A stretch of 64,000 bases of DNA from an uncultured Verrucomicrobia subdivision 3 bacterium (GCA_903858275.1 CAIOIC010000109.1:24988-88987); one strand, 5' to 3'. Numbered from the stretch's first letter, positions 7,926-17,227 are shown. Notes: a model not told the origin generated them from the sequence alone. Numbers and translations: made by a program.

Positions 7926-8792
7926 ATGCGCATGCGAATTGTCCCGAAGGCTGCCGCGATGCAAAAACTCGCCCGGCACTGGAAACGCGCCGGGGTGAAA
8001 ATCGGCCTGGTGCCGACGATGGGCTATCTGCACGCCGGCCACCTGAGCCTGGTGCGCGAAGCGCGCCAGCGCGTCGGCAAAACCGGCAAAGTCGTGGTCA
8101 GCATCTACGTCAATCCCACCCAATTCGCGCCAACCGAAGATCTTGCCAATTATCCGCGCGATTTGGAGCGCGATCTGAAAATGTGCCACGCCGAGGGCGC
8201 GGACGTGGTGTTCATGCCGGGCGACGCGGAAATGTATCCGGGCAAAGCGGAAGGAAAATACAGCACTTACGTCGTCGAGGAAAATCTGGGTCGCGGGATG
8301 GAAGGCGCGGCGCGACCGGTGCATTTTCGCGGCGTGACGACGGTGGTGGCAAAATTGTTCAACCTTGTTTTACCGGACGTTTCCGTATTCGGGCAGAAAG
8401 ATTTTCAGCAGGCGGCCATCATCCGGCGCATGGTGGGTGATTTGAATTTTCCCGTGCAAATCATCGTCGCGCCGACGCGGCGCGAGGCGGACGGGTTGGC
8501 GATGAGTTCCCGGAACAAATATCTGGATGCGGAACAGCGCGCGCAGGCGGTGATTCTGTTCCACGCGTTGCAGGCGGCAAAAAAAGCGGCGGCAAAAAAA
8601 ACCGTGCGGGCGGCGCGGTTGAAAAAGGATTTGCAGGAATTCATCACCGCTGCGCCGCTGGCGCGACTGGATTATGTGGAGTTTTTTGATCCCGAAACCT
8701 TGCAGCCGGTGGCGCAGGTGAAACGTGGCACGCACATGGCGCTGGCGGTATTTTTCAGCAAGACGCGGTTGATTGATAACGCGCAAATTTAG
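7926..8792 (+). CDS. panC: Pantothenate synthetase
   Basis: A 288-residue ATP-dependent ligase that joins pantoate and beta-alanine. Visible are GLVPTMGYLHAGHLSLV with the HxGH nucleotide motif, the VSIYVNPTQFAPTEDLANYPR block, VFGQKDFQQ, and the KMSKS-like GLAMSSRNKYL. The length is typical. An alanine/lysine-rich stretch around residue 220 (AAKKAAAKKTVRAARLKKD) is somewhat longer and more repetitive than usual in this helical region. The gene is preceded by the glutaredoxin terminator, so it has its own promoter. Confidence 0.96.
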   Translation: MRMRIVPKAAAMQKLARHWKRAGVKIGLVPTMGYLHAGHLSLVREARQRVGKTGKVVVSIYVNPTQFAPTEDLANYPRDLERDLKMCHAEGADVVFMPGDAEMYPGKAEGKYSTYVVEENLGRGMEGAARPVHFRGVTTVVAKLFNLVLPDVSVFGQKDFQQAAIIRRMVGDLNFPVQIIVAPTRREADGLAMSSRNKYLDAEQRAQAVILFHALQAAKKAAAKKTVRAARLKKDLQEFITAAPLARLDYVEFFDPETLQPVAQVKRGTHMALAVFFSKTRLIDNAQI

Positions 8793-8836
8793 GCCTGCGC
8801 CGAAAATATTTTAGCCTTGTAAAACAGGGTTGTTGA

Positions 8837-10888
8837 ATGTCGCAGTGGCAGTTAGATTGGACATTATTGATGAACCCGATTCTATTTAACCTGCTTGTTG
8901 TTCCGGCCTTTCTTGCTTTACGCATGCGCAATACGATTCTTCTGATTTCCTTTGCTGGCGGTATGGCCCTGAATGTCTCCTCAGTCTTGGCTGACAATCA
9001 GGAGGTCAATGGGCAACACGCGGGAATCGGTGTCGTTGAAGTTAAGAAAAACAACCAGCATACCCAGCATCCCGATGCCCAATGGTTTCCGGAGGCCGGG
9101 CTTGGCCTTTTTATCCATTGGGATGAAGCTTCCGTTCGTTATCTGGAAACTTCATGGCCGATGATTGCCGGCACAGGTCTTTTTTGGGCCAATCCTCCAA
9201 AGGTGATCAAAGATGATCCCGCCGAGTTCGCTCGCATCATCCGGGAGCAGGATTATAATCTGGACGGAAAAAAACCGCAAATCACCCCGAATCAATACTG
9301 GGCGCTGGCGAAGGAGTTTAATCCCACCAATTTTCATCCGGAAATCTGGCTCAAGAAAGCAAAGGAAGCCGGGTTTGTTTATGCGGTGTTGACCACCAAG
9401 CATCACAATGGACTTGCCTTGTGGCCTTCCGCCTATGGCGGGTTCAACACCAAGGACACGCCCATGAACGGGCGGGATTTAGTGAAAGAATATGTTACGG
9501 CCTGCCGCGCTGTTGGTTTGAAGGTGGGGCTTTATTTTTCCGGGCCGGACTGGCATTTCGAGCGGGATTACATGAATTTCATGTATCACAAAACCGCCAA
9601 AAAATATGCCGGCAAATTGCCCGAACTGGGACCAGATCACGAAGCTCGCCCGCTCCAGCACACGCCTGAAGAGATTGCGGCCCACCAAAGAGCCGTGGCC
9701 GAGATGGTGCGCGGTCAGATTGAGGAATTGCTTACAAAATACGGCAAGATTGATCTGATCTGGTTTGACGGCGGGCCTTCGTGTCCGGAACGTGGTGACA
9801 TCATGCCGATTGAGCGCATCCGGCAGCTCCAGCCGGGCATTGTCATCAATCCCCGCTTCCACGGCCACGCTGATTTCATCACACCCGAAGGGAAATTACC
9901 CGACGGACTCCATTTGAAGGCCGATGAATGGGGAGAACTTTGTTCCTGCTGGGCAACAAGCTGGTCCTACACCCAAAAACCATTCCGTTCACTGAACAAT
10001 GTCCTGACCGAGTTGGTGCGCTGCCGTGCCGCTGGAATCAACAACCTGCTGGACATTGGCCCGATGTCCACCGGCGATTTTCCGCCGGAGGCGTATCCAA
10101 ACTTGGAGGCATTGTCGTCGTGGATGAAAAACAACAGTGAATCCATCTATGGCACACGCGCATTGCAGGGCAAAGAAGAGGCTTGTGTGCCGGCAAGTTC
10201 CAAAGGTGACTTCCGTTATCTGTATCTGGTGCCCAACCGGAAAGGCAAAAAAGAACTCACATCCGCCTCCATTTCCGGCATCCGTCATCCCGGTCCTTAT
10301 CAGGCGCGGATACTGGGCGATGCCCGGGAATTGTCCGTCAAAATGGAGGGCGATTTTTCCCCGACGCAGCCGGTGACGAGCCTGAAAGTTGGCAGTCCGA
10401 GCGGGCACAAGGGAAATGGGGCGCAAGGCGTGGAATCCTCCGTCGATGAAGATACCTCGACCAAATGGTGTGTGTCTCATGGCGGACGGTTTCCCATCAT
10501 CTGGCAGGCTGCGGTGGTCGGCAAACGTCCTCCGGTCAATTCCTATACCTTGACATCGGCGAATGACATGCCGGATCGCGATCCCCAAGCTTGGCGCTTC
10601 CTCGGCTCCAACGATGGCTCCAATTGGACGCAACTCGACGAACGGAAAGGTGAAGCCGTCTGGGCGAAGCGGTTTTCCCCCAGGATCTTCACTTTTTCCA
10701 CCCGCACCGCCTATGCCTACTATCGGATTGAGTTTTTGGGTGTCCACAACAAATCCACCCTGTTCCAGCTTTCGGAAATTGCGCTCGGACCGGAACCCGC
10801 CAGCGGCGGCACTATCACGGTGTCACTTCCCGCTGATATCGCCGACGGAAGTGTGCGTGTAATCAAGTTGTTCCCCAAAATCCAATAA
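8837..10888 (+). CDS. Secreted alpha-L-fucosidase (GH29-like) with C-terminal discoidin-type domain
   Basis: A 683-residue exported glycoside hydrolase. The catalytic domain (about residues 75-430) has WFPEAGLGLFIHWDEASV, YAVLTTKHHNGLALWPS, and LIWFDGGPSCP, the segment that carries the GH29 nucleophile aspartate. After a linker, residues about 530-670 resemble a coagulation factor 5/8 type C sugar-binding domain (SSVDEDTSTKWCVSHGG...WRFLGSNDGSNWTQL). The true start is uncertain: a clean signal peptide begins at the internal ATG at 8924 (MRNTILLISFAGGMALNVSS), while upstream ATGs at 8837 and 8870 add a second hydrophobic segment. It likely trims fucose from polysaccharides outside the cytoplasm. 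Confidence 0.85.
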   Translation: MSQWQLDWTLLMNPILFNLLVVPAFLALRMRNTILLISFAGGMALNVSSVLADNQEVNGQHAGIGVVEVKKNNQHTQHPDAQWFPEAGLGLFIHWDEASVRYLETSWPMIAGTGLFWANPPKVIKDDPAEFARIIREQDYNLDGKKPQITPNQYWALAKEFNPTNFHPEIWLKKAKEAGFVYAVLTTKHHNGLALWPSAYGGFNTKDTPMNGRDLVKEYVTACRAVGLKVGLYFSGPDWHFERDYMNFMYHKTAKKYAGKLPELGPDHEARPLQHTPEEIAAHQRAVAEMVRGQIEELLTKYGKIDLIWFDGGPSCPERGDIMPIERIRQLQPGIVINPRFHGHADFITPEGKLPDGLHLKADEWGELCSCWATSWSYTQKPFRSLNNVLTELVRCRAAGINNLLDIGPMSTGDFPPEAYPNLEALSSWMKNNSESIYGTRALQGKEEACVPASSKGDFRYLYLVPNRKGKKELTSASISGIRHPGPYQARILGDARELSVKMEGDFSPTQPVTSLKVGSPSGHKGNGAQGVESSVDEDTSTKWCVSHGGRFPIIWQAAVVGKRPPVNSYTLTSANDMPDRDPQAWRFLGSNDGSNWTQLDERKGEAVWAKRFSPRIFTFSTRTAYAYYRIEFLGVHNKSTLFQLSEIALGPEPASGGTITVSLPADIADGSVRVIKLFPKIQ

Positions 10889-10911
10889 GCTCCCAGGTTG
10901 AATAGAAAAAC

Positions 10912-12537
10912 GTGAAACAATTCGACTATCTCATCCTCGGCAGCGGGATTGCGGGGCTGACCTTCGCATTGCAGGTGGCGCCGCGCGGGCGCGTGGCCAT
11001 CGTCACCAAAAAAGACCGCGCGGAGTCAAATACCAACTACGCGCAGGGCGGCATCGCGGCGGTGACCAGCAAGGAGGATTCTTTCGAGTTGCACGTCCGG
11101 GACACGCTGGAGGCCGGCGCGGGCCTGTGCAAGGAAAGCGTCGTGCGCACGATTGTCGGGGAAGGCCCGGCGCGCATCGCGGAATTAATCGCGCTGGGCA
11201 TGAGATTTTCGGAAAACGAACAGCGCGCGGAGGATGGTTCCCGCGAACTGGATCTGGGCCGCGAAGGCGGTCATTCCAAACGACGGATACTGCACGCCAA
11301 GGACGTGACCGGACGGGAAATTGAACGCGCCTTGCTGGCGGCCGTTTCGCGCCAGCCGAACATCGAGATTTTTGAGAACCATGTCGCGATTGATCTGATC
11401 ACCAGCCAGAAGTTGGAAAAGGCGGAAAGCGGAAAGCGGAAAGCGGACCTTAAAAACTGCTGTCTCGGCGCGTATGTTTTCGACAAGAAAGCGAATCGCG
11501 TCGGGACGTTTGCCGCGCCGGTAACGGTGCTGGCAACGGGCGGCTGCGGCAAGGTTTACCTCTACACGACGAATCCAGACATCGCGACCGGCGACGGCGT
11601 GGCGATGGCGTTCCGGGCGGGCGCGAGCATCGCGAACATGGAGTTCGTGCAGTTCCACCCGACGTGCCTGTATCACCCGAAGGCAAAATCATTTCTCATC
11701 AGCGAAGCCGTGCGCGGCGAAGGCGGCGTTTTGAAAACGCTCGACGGCAAGGAATTCATGGACGCGGTTCATCCGATGAAATCGCTGGCGCCGCGCGACA
11801 TCGTGGCGCGCGCGATTGACAGCGAGATGAAAAAAACCGGCGCGGATTGCGTGCATCTGGACATCACGCACAAGCCGGCGAAATTCATCATCGAGCGGTT
11901 TCCGAACATCTACCAGACGTGTCTGCGCCACGGCATTGACATCACGCGCGAGGCGATTCCCGTGGTGCCGGCGGCGCATTATCAATGCGGCGGCGTGGTG
12001 ACGAACGCGGACGGCGGGACGGACATCGCCGGGTTGTTTGCCATCGGCGAGGTGGCCTGCACCGGACTGCACGGCGCGAACCGGCTGGCGAGCAATTCGC
12101 TGCTGGAGGCGCTCGTCTGCGCGCATCGCGCGGCGGAAAAAATTCTTTCCGCCCCGCTGCCGAAATCCGACCTCAAAATCCCAGTATGGCAATCCGGCAA
12201 TGCGACGAATGCGGATGAACTGGTCGTCGTCGCCCACAACTGGGACGAGATCCGGCGGCTGATGTGGGATTACGTCGGCATCGTGCGGACGAACAAGCGG
12301 CTGCAGCGCGCGCAATCGCGGCTGGCGAACTTGCAGCAGGAAATCCAGGAGTATTACTGGAATTTCATCGTGACCGCCGACCTGCTGGAACTGCGCAACA
12401 TCGCGACGGTGGCGGAACTGATTGTGCGGTGCGCGCTGATGCGACCGGAAAGCCGCGGGCTGAATTACAACCTGGATTTTCCGGATTTGAATCCCGACTG
12501 GGCGCAGCGCGACAGCGTGGTGCGGCGGGGAAATTAA
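10912..12537 (+). CDS. nadB: L-aspartate oxidase
   Basis: A 541-residue FAD enzyme that makes iminoaspartate, the first step of NAD synthesis. It starts at GTG with the FAD fold [15 protein letters not shown], has [11 protein letters not shown], the [16 protein letters not shown] active-site loop, [13 protein letters not shown], and [18 protein letters not shown]. The C-terminal helical domain is present. A lysine- and glutamate-rich insert (about residues 165-180) is encoded by a short tandem repeat at 11419-11449 and is not typical for the family. It is followed directly by a terminator. Confidence 0.96.
   Translation: MKQFDYLILGSGIAGLTFALQVAPRGRVAIVTKKDRAESNTNYAQGGIAAVTSKEDSFELHVRDTLEAGAGLCKESVVRTIVGEGPARIAELIALGMRFSENEQRAEDGSRELDLGREGGHSKRRILHAKDVTGREIERALLAAVSRQPNIEIFENHVAIDLITSQKLEKAESGKRKADLKNCCLGAYVFDKKANRVGTFAAPVTVLATGGCGKVYLYTTNPDIATGDGVAMAFRAGASIANMEFVQFHPTCLYHPKAKSFLISEAVRGEGGVLKTLDGKEFMDAVHPMKSLAPRDIVARAIDSEMKKTGADCVHLDITHKPAKFIIERFPNIYQTCLRHGIDITREAIPVVPAAHYQCGGVVTNADGGTDIAGLFAIGEVACTGLHGANRLASNSLLEALVCAHRAAEKILSAPLPKSDLKIPVWQSGNATNADELVVVAHNWDEIRRLMWDYVGIVRTNKRLQRAQSRLANLQQEIQEYYWNFIVTADLLELRNIATVAELIVRCALMRPESRGLNYNLDFPDLNPDWAQRDSVVRRGN
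11419..11449 (+). repeat. Short tandem repeat inside nadB
   Basis: Three to four copies of the 7-bp unit gcggaaa lie in frame in nadB and encode the insert [10 protein letters not shown] between the DLIT and CLGAYV motifs. A 7-bp unit shifts frame each copy, so only certain copy numbers keep the gene open. A similar gcggaaggcgaagaaagcgg run encodes the basic tail of yidD near 44865-44890. Confidence 0.7.
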
Positions 12538-12562
12538 AAACCGCCACCCGGAGGCGGCGGTT
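12536..12562 (-). terminator. Terminator between nadB and the nucleotidyltransferase gene
   Basis: A hairpin with arms aaccgcc and ggcggtt and a GC-rich centre lies between two convergent genes. On the minus strand it is followed by a run of five T, so it best serves the nucleotidyltransferase gene ending at 12584; it may also stop nadB transcripts. Confidence 0.75.
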
Positions 12563-12583
12563 GTAAAACAAGTTTACACAAGC

Positions 12584-13483
12584 TCACGCCCAAAGTTTTT
12601 CCGGATAATCGCCCTTGGCAATGAGCTGGCGGATGCTTTCGACGACTTGCGGGCGGTCTTCGCGGTAGGTCACGCCAAACCACGAGTCGGCCGAGCGCAG
12701 CACCCGGCACTTGGCGCGGCCGCTGGTCACGATGTCGCCCACGGTGGCGGGAATGTAGCACTCGGATTTCTGCTCGCCGCCAGCCTTCGCCAAAAACTTC
12801 CCGAACTCCACCCGGAGCTGCGGGAACAGCGCGGGCGTGAAACCCCAGAAATTCATCGAGACCGCCTCGTCGCCGGTGAGCTGGGTGATTTTGCCGTCAG
12901 CCTCGGTATTCTTCGCGCCGCCGCCATCCGGCTCAATCTTCATCATCTCGACGATGTGCGTGAGATAATTATTGGCATCCACGCGCGAGACGCCGCGCGC
13001 CACGCTGCCGTGGGCGGACAGCGTGTTTTTAAGAATGAAACCGACCATCGCGTAGTCCGGCGTGCCGGAGGTCAAGTGTTGGGCGAGAACTTTGTAAGCC
13101 TGCTGGCCGTAGAAATCGTCGGCGTTGATGGCGGCGAAATTTTCTTTGACGATACCTTCGGCCATGAGGATGGCGTGCGTGGTGCCCCACGGCTTGGTGC
13201 GGCCGGCGGGCAATTGGAAAGGCGCGGGCAGTTTATCGAGTTCCTGATATACGTATTCCACGGCGATGCGCTGCTCGAACCGCGCGCCGACAATTTCGCG
13301 GAACTGCTGCTCGATGTCCTTGCGGATGACGAACACGAGCTTGCCGAAGCCGGCGCGCAGCGCGTCGAAAATGGAGTAGTCAATGATGGTCTCGCCGTTG
13401 GGGCCGACGGGATCAATCTGTTTGAGACCGCCGTAGCGGCTGCCCATGCCGGCGGCGAGAACGAGTAGGGTAGGTTTAGCCAT
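12584..13483 (-). CDS. Sugar-1-phosphate nucleotidyltransferase-like protein
   Basis: A 299-residue cytoplasmic protein with the NTP_transferase fold. The start LVLAAGMGSRYGGLKQIDPVGPNGE is the nucleotide-binding signature, followed by the base-contacting region PWGTTHAILMA and the metal-binding INADDFYG. It is related to UTP-glucose-1-phosphate uridylyltransferase-type proteins, but the GGLKQIDPVGP variant is typical of a separate bacterial branch whose sugar substrate is not defined. It is complete, has its own terminator and is divergent from the PEP-CTERM gene. Confidence 0.8.
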   Translation of the reverse strand: MAKPTLLVLAAGMGSRYGGLKQIDPVGPNGETIIDYSIFDALRAGFGKLVFVIRKDIEQQFREIVGARFEQRIAVEYVYQELDKLPAPFQLPAGRTKPWGTTHAILMAEGIVKENFAAINADDFYGQQAYKVLAQHLTSGTPDYAMVGFILKNTLSAHGSVARGVSRVDANNYLTHIVEMMKIEPDGGGAKNTEADGKITQLTGDEAVSMNFWGFTPALFPQLRVEFGKFLAKAGGEQKSECYIPATVGDIVTSGRAKCRVLRSADSWFGVTYREDRPQVVESIRQLIAKGDYPEKLWA

Positions 13484-13678
13484 GAGTTGGATTTTAATTT
13501 TCCAGCGGCAACTGTCGAGGAAATGTGTGAAAAAGCATCAAATGGGCAACGAAATGCTCCCGTAACGCAAACGCAACACTGCTTTAAGAACTAATTCTAT
13601 TTTCTTCCTTGAAACGGTCTGCTCAATGGGCGACTATGAGAAATAATTATCCGCTGAAAGATTACTTTTAAGCAACCC

Positions 13679-14359
13679 GTGCAACAGATTTTTAAAACAA
13701 CGAAGCTGGCAATCCTCGCCCTGTTGGGCTTGGGGTTGGTTTTTGGCGGTGTTGCACGCGGGCAAACTTACACGAACAACGTCAATTCCTCGATTTCCGA
13801 CGGCAATCCGGTGGGTTTGGCTTCGACCACCACGGTTTCCGGCCTGACGAACGTCATCAGCAGCATTCAGGTGAACCTTGATATCACCGGCGGGTTTAAT
13901 GGCGATTTATACGCCTATCTGCTGGGTCCACAAGGCGGGTTTGCCGTTTTGCTGAACCGGGTGGGCATGAGCAGCGCCAATCCCTTTTCCTACAGCGACG
14001 CGGGCTTTAATATAACCTTAAGTTCCGGCGCACCCAACATTCATTCTTATCTGAATGTGACCGACCCCCTGGGCGGTCAATTGACCGGAACCTGGGCTCC
14101 GGACGGACGCAACATCAGCCCCGGTTCCGCTCCCAGCGTATTCGATACGGCGGGGACTTCAGCCAATTTCGACCTCTTTGCCAGCACGATTCCGAATGGT
14201 GATTGGACTTTGTTTATCGCCGATTTGGGATCAGGCGGTGGCCAATCCACGCTGGTAAGCTGGGGGCTGACCATCGTTACGGTGCCCGAACCGCAGACTT
14301 GGATGCTGATTGCCGGCGGCTTTGGCGCTTTGCTGGCAACGCGACGTTTCCGCAAGTAA
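13679..14359 (+). CDS. PEP-CTERM protein with a proprotein-convertase P-like domain
   Basis: A 226-residue exported protein starting at GTG. A signal peptide (LAILALLGLGLVFGGVARG) is followed by a beta-sandwich resembling the P domain of subtilisin-like convertases: VNLDITGGFNGDLYAYLLGP, then GDWTLFIADLGSGGGQSTLVSWGLTI. It ends VPEPQTWMLIAGGFGALLATRRFRK, a textbook PEP-CTERM sorting signal (PEP, hydrophobic helix, basic end), normally cut by an exosortase, which is not in this window. The protein is therefore likely displayed or released at the cell surface. Function unknown. Confidence 0.85.
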   Translation: MQQIFKTTKLAILALLGLGLVFGGVARGQTYTNNVNSSISDGNPVGLASTTTVSGLTNVISSIQVNLDITGGFNGDLYAYLLGPQGGFAVLLNRVGMSSANPFSYSDAGFNITLSSGAPNIHSYLNVTDPLGGQLTGTWAPDGRNISPGSAPSVFDTAGTSANFDLFASTIPNGDWTLFIADLGSGGGQSTLVSWGLTIVTVPEPQTWMLIAGGFGALLATRRFRK

Positions 14360-14424
14360 TCCCCCCTCCTCCTCCTCCCGCTGCCGGTTTTGAACTGCCA
14401 ACCATATTGAGGTGGCTTGTAATG

Positions 14425-15063
14425 TTAGGCCAGTCGGCTCCGAAATTCCGCGCAAGCCTTCGCCACATCCGGAGCGTTAAGGATGGCGGAAACGACACAG
14501 ATTCTTTGCGCCCCTGCCGCCAGCACAGCGTCCAGCGTCTGCAAATTGATGCCGCCAATGGCAAACCACGGAACGGTCACATTTGCCGCCGCCCAATGGA
14601 CGTATTCGAGCGTCACGGGCTTAGCCGTCGGCTTGGTACCGGTGGCGTAAATTGGCCCAATGGCAACGTAATCCGCCCCCGCATCGAGCGCACGCTGCGC
14701 TTGGTCCGGCGCGTGCGTGGACAGGCCAATTTTAAGCTTTGAATTTTTGGCTTTAAGCTGGTCAACGTGCGCAGGCCCAGCGTCGAAAAAATCTTCCTGG
14801 CCGAGATGACAGAAGTCCACGCCGACTTCGCGCGCAATTTCCAGATGGTCGTTGATAACGAGGCCGACGTTCGCGCGGCGGATGACTGGCAGGATATTCT
14901 CCGCCATGACGCGGATTTCATCGGCTGAAGAATTCTTTGCGCGAAGTTGAATGAGGTCGCTGCCGCCGTCGCAAAGCTGCTGGGCGACGAGTTCCGGCGC
15001 GCGGCCATGCAAATAGGCCGTGTCAACAAAGGTGTAAAGCTGGCAGTCCGCGAGCGGTTTCAT
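14425..15063 (-). CDS. thiE: Thiamine-phosphate synthase
   Basis: A 212-residue TIM-barrel enzyme that joins the thiazole and pyrimidine parts of thiamine. Motifs are LIQLRAKNSSADEI, VGLVINDHLEIAREVGVDFCHLGQEDF, GLSTHAPDQAQRA, DYVAIGPIYATGTKP and WFAIGGINLQTL. The ATG at 15063 (MKPLADCQLYTFVD) was chosen because the longer frame to 15099 runs toward a dispersed repeat and adds residues not seen in the family. A copy of the long inverted repeat lies 12 bp upstream of this start. The PPi-dependent phosphofructokinase gene is next upstream on the same strand. Confidence 0.93.
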   Translation of the reverse strand: MKPLADCQLYTFVDTAYLHGRAPELVAQQLCDGGSDLIQLRAKNSSADEIRVMAENILPVIRRANVGLVINDHLEIAREVGVDFCHLGQEDFFDAGPAHVDQLKAKNSKLKIGLSTHAPDQAQRALDAGADYVAIGPIYATGTKPTAKPVTLEYVHWAAANVTVPWFAIGGINLQTLDAVLAAGAQRICVVSAILNAPDVAKACAEFRSRLA

Positions 15064-15075
15064 TCCCGGAAATTG

Positions 15076-15145
15076 AACAGCAAAGACACCAAGGCGCAAA
15101 GAAAAACCATTCTCACAAACTTTGCATCTTCGTGGCTTTGTTGTT
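15076..15145. repeat. Dispersed inverted repeat, copy B (5' leader of thiE)
   Basis: Arms 15076-15101 and 15120-15145 pair over about 21 of 26 positions and match the copies at 5995 and 49897. On the minus strand the element fills most of the gap between the phosphofructokinase gene and thiE and ends 12 bp before the thiE ATG. Confidence 0.8.
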
Positions 15146-15201
15146 CAAAACAAAAAACGGCGGCAGGAAATCTCCCACAACCGCTTGCAAAATGGGTGTG
15201 C

Positions 15202-16491
15202 TTACTTCAAACCGACCAGATAGCCGAAGCGGGCGCGGAACTGGTCGGGCGTCACCTTAATGACGGCGGCAAGCTTCGCAAGCTGCTTGACGTCTTCGAA
15301 GTCTTCGCGTTCGAGGCGGATCATGTAGGCGCAGGCGCATTCATAGGCTTCGCCGTCCACGTTCACGCGGCGGTTCTGCATGCGGCCGGTCTTGGGATCG
15401 AGCATTTTTTCGAACGGCAGCGGATTCATCTTGCCGTCCACAAAGCTGATGATGGCGCCGTATTTCTCGGCTTCGGCCGAGCGGAGGAATTTCACCGCGG
15501 CATAGCCGAGGTCGCGGGTGTATTCGGCGTCAAACGGAATGGGATCGGCGCAGCGGAGTTCATAGCCAAGATCCTTGTCAATGAAGGCCATGTTAATGCC
15601 GAGCTTTTCCAAGCGCTGGGTCAACAGCTCTTTCATCAGGCGGCCAAATTCAATTTCGCCGAGCCGCAGATGACCGTGATCATCTCGGATGATTTTGCCA
15701 AAATGCTGGAGTTCGCCTTCGGGCAGCGCAGCCAGCAGGCCCTTTTCACCGATGCCTTCAATCAAGCCTTCCGCGAGCACCACCAAGCCGTATTTGGAAC
15801 CCTCGGCTTTGCGCTTGATGATGGAGCCGATGATAATGTCGCAGATTTCATCCACCGTGACCGGGCGACCGCGAAATTCTTCCAGGATGATGGACAGCGT
15901 GGCGGCGCTCGCCTTGGCGATGCCCAGCGCGAGATGACCCGCCGCGCGACCCATGCTGACAATGAGATACCAGCGCGACGTCGTGCGCGCGTCTTCCATC
16001 AAGTTGCGGACGAGCTGCACGCCGTAGTGGCGCGCGGTTTCGTAGCCGAACGTCGGCGCGGTGCCGGGCAGCGGCAAATCGTTGTCAATCGTCTTGGGAA
16101 CGTGGGCGACCTTGATCTTGCCCTGGCTGTGCTTGGCGACGTAGCTGGCGGAAAAGGCCGTGTCATCGCCGCCGATGGAAACCAGGGCGGTAATCCCAAG
16201 CTTTTCAAACACGGTGAAGATATTTTTCATCTGCTCCTCGGACTTGGTGGGATTCGTCCGCGCGGTGCCGAGAATGGAGCCACCCTTGAGGTGGATATCC
16301 TTCACGTCGCGGATGGTCAGCGGCTTGATCTGCGTGGTATCGCCCTGCGCGATGTATTTGAAGCCGTCGCGGAAACCTATGACTTCATAGCCTTGATTGA
16401 TACCTTCGATGGTGGCGGCGGAGATGACGCCATTGAGTCCGGGCGCGGGACCACCGCCAACGAGAATTCCAAGTCTGCCTTTAAAGCTCAT
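15202..16491 (-). CDS. pfp: 6-phosphofructokinase, probably pyrophosphate-dependent
   Basis: A 429-residue cytoplasmic enzyme that phosphorylates fructose 6-phosphate. The start at 16491 (MSFKGRLGILVGGGPAPGLNG) is chosen because the frame upstream of it is the antisense of gmhB. Two residues mark the phosphate donor: the loop reads IGGDDT rather than GGDGS, and the catalytic segment is VPKTIDND with Lys in place of the Gly of ATP-dependent PfkA. In characterised enzymes that Asp/Lys pair goes with PPi use. SMGRAAGHLALGIA and the LGYELRCADPIPFD region are also family features. PPi use is inferred, not shown. Confidence 0.9.
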   Translation of the reverse strand: MSFKGRLGILVGGGPAPGLNGVISAATIEGINQGYEVIGFRDGFKYIAQGDTTQIKPLTIRDVKDIHLKGGSILGTARTNPTKSEEQMKNIFTVFEKLGITALVSIGGDDTAFSASYVAKHSQGKIKVAHVPKTIDNDLPLPGTAPTFGYETARHYGVQLVRNLMEDARTTSRWYLIVSMGRAAGHLALGIAKASAATLSIILEEFRGRPVTVDEICDIIIGSIIKRKAEGSKYGLVVLAEGLIEGIGEKGLLAALPEGELQHFGKIIRDDHGHLRLGEIEFGRLMKELLTQRLEKLGINMAFIDKDLGYELRCADPIPFDAEYTRDLGYAAVKFLRSAEAEKYGAIISFVDGKMNPLPFEKMLDPKTGRMQNRRVNVDGEAYECACAYMIRLEREDFEDVKQLAKLAAVIKVTPDQFRARFGYLVGLK

Positions 16492-16596
16492 ATTTTGAAT
16501 GTTAAGTTGATGACCGCGAGATTGGCGCATATTGCCCGCATTGGGGAAAAATTCAATTCCATTCTTGCCGCAAACACCCCACAATTTGGCTGCATC

Positions 16597-17142
16597 ATGA
16601 ACCGCGCCGTATTTCTCGACCGCGATGGCACGCTCATCGTCGAAAAAAACTACCTGCACCGACCCGAAGAGGTGGAGGTTTTTTCCGGCGTCGGCCCGGC
16701 GTTGAAACGGCTGGTGGACGCGGGGTTCAAGCTCATCATCGTCACGAACCAGTCCGGCATCGGGCGTGGTTATTACACGCTGGCCGACGCCGTCCGCGTG
16801 AACGAGCATGTCTGCAACCTGCTCGCCCGCGAGGGCGTGCCGATTGAAAAATGTTACATCGCGCCGGAAGCGCCCGACCAACCCAGCCGCGGGCGCAAGC
16901 CGTCGCCGCAGTTTTTATTCGAGGCGCGGGATGAAATTAATTTGAACCTCCCAGAGAGTTTCATGGTTGGCGACAAGTTGATCGACCTCGAATGCGGCTG
17001 GAATGCCGGCGTCAAAAAAAGCATACTCGTCCGCACTGGCTACGGCGCAAAGGAAGAAAAAATGTCGCCGGCGGCGGTTGCCCGCGCGGTGGCGGTCAAT
17101 GATTTGACGGAAATGGCAGATTGGGTTTTGAACTGCCAATAA
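16597..17142 (+). CDS. gmhB: D-glycero-D-manno-heptose 1,7-bisphosphate 7-phosphatase-like HAD hydrolase
   Basis: A 181-residue HAD-family phosphatase. It has the nucleophile motif FLDRDGTLIVEKNYLH, IIVTNQSGIGRGYY with the motif II threonine, and SFMVGDKLIDLECGWNAG with the acidic pair near the end, as in GmhB, which makes heptose precursors for lipopolysaccharide. The zinc-binding cysteines seen in classical GmhB are not all present: CYIAPEAPDQPSRGRKPSP has Cys then Pro/Asp positions. It may therefore be a relative with another bisphosphate substrate. It is divergent from pfp and precedes glmS. Confidence 0.8.
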   Translation: MNRAVFLDRDGTLIVEKNYLHRPEEVEVFSGVGPALKRLVDAGFKLIIVTNQSGIGRGYYTLADAVRVNEHVCNLLAREGVPIEKCYIAPEAPDQPSRGRKPSPQFLFEARDEINLNLPESFMVGDKLIDLECGWNAGVKKSILVRTGYGAKEEKMSPAAVARAVAVNDLTEMADWVLNCQ

Positions 17143-17144
17143 AT

Positions 17145-17216
17145 CCGCAGATTGCGCCGATTTTCGCAGACAATTTCTGCGTCAAAATAATCTGCGTTCA
17201 TCTGCGAAATCTGCGG
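17145..17216. repeat. Inverted repeat of the ctgcgttcatctgcg type between gmhB and glmS
   Basis: Outer arms ccgcagatt (17145-17153) and aatctgcgg (17208-17216) enclose a second cgcaga/tctgcg pair. The phrase resembles repeats often seen between verrucomicrobial genes and differs in sequence from the 5995/15076/49897 family. It starts 2 bp after the gmhB stop and ends 11 bp before glmS. Confidence 0.6.
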
Positions 17217-17227
17217 TTAAATGTTTT

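Noticed and set aside
13484..13678. A leader gene or riboswitch between the nucleotidyltransferase and PEP-CTERM genes
   Set aside because: Only an AT-rich promoter-like stretch and a ten-codon frame were seen; nothing conserved was recognised.
14947..17142. A 731-residue plus-strand frame
   Set aside because: Most of it is the antisense of the phosphofructokinase gene; only the last 181 codons (from 16597) are a real gene.
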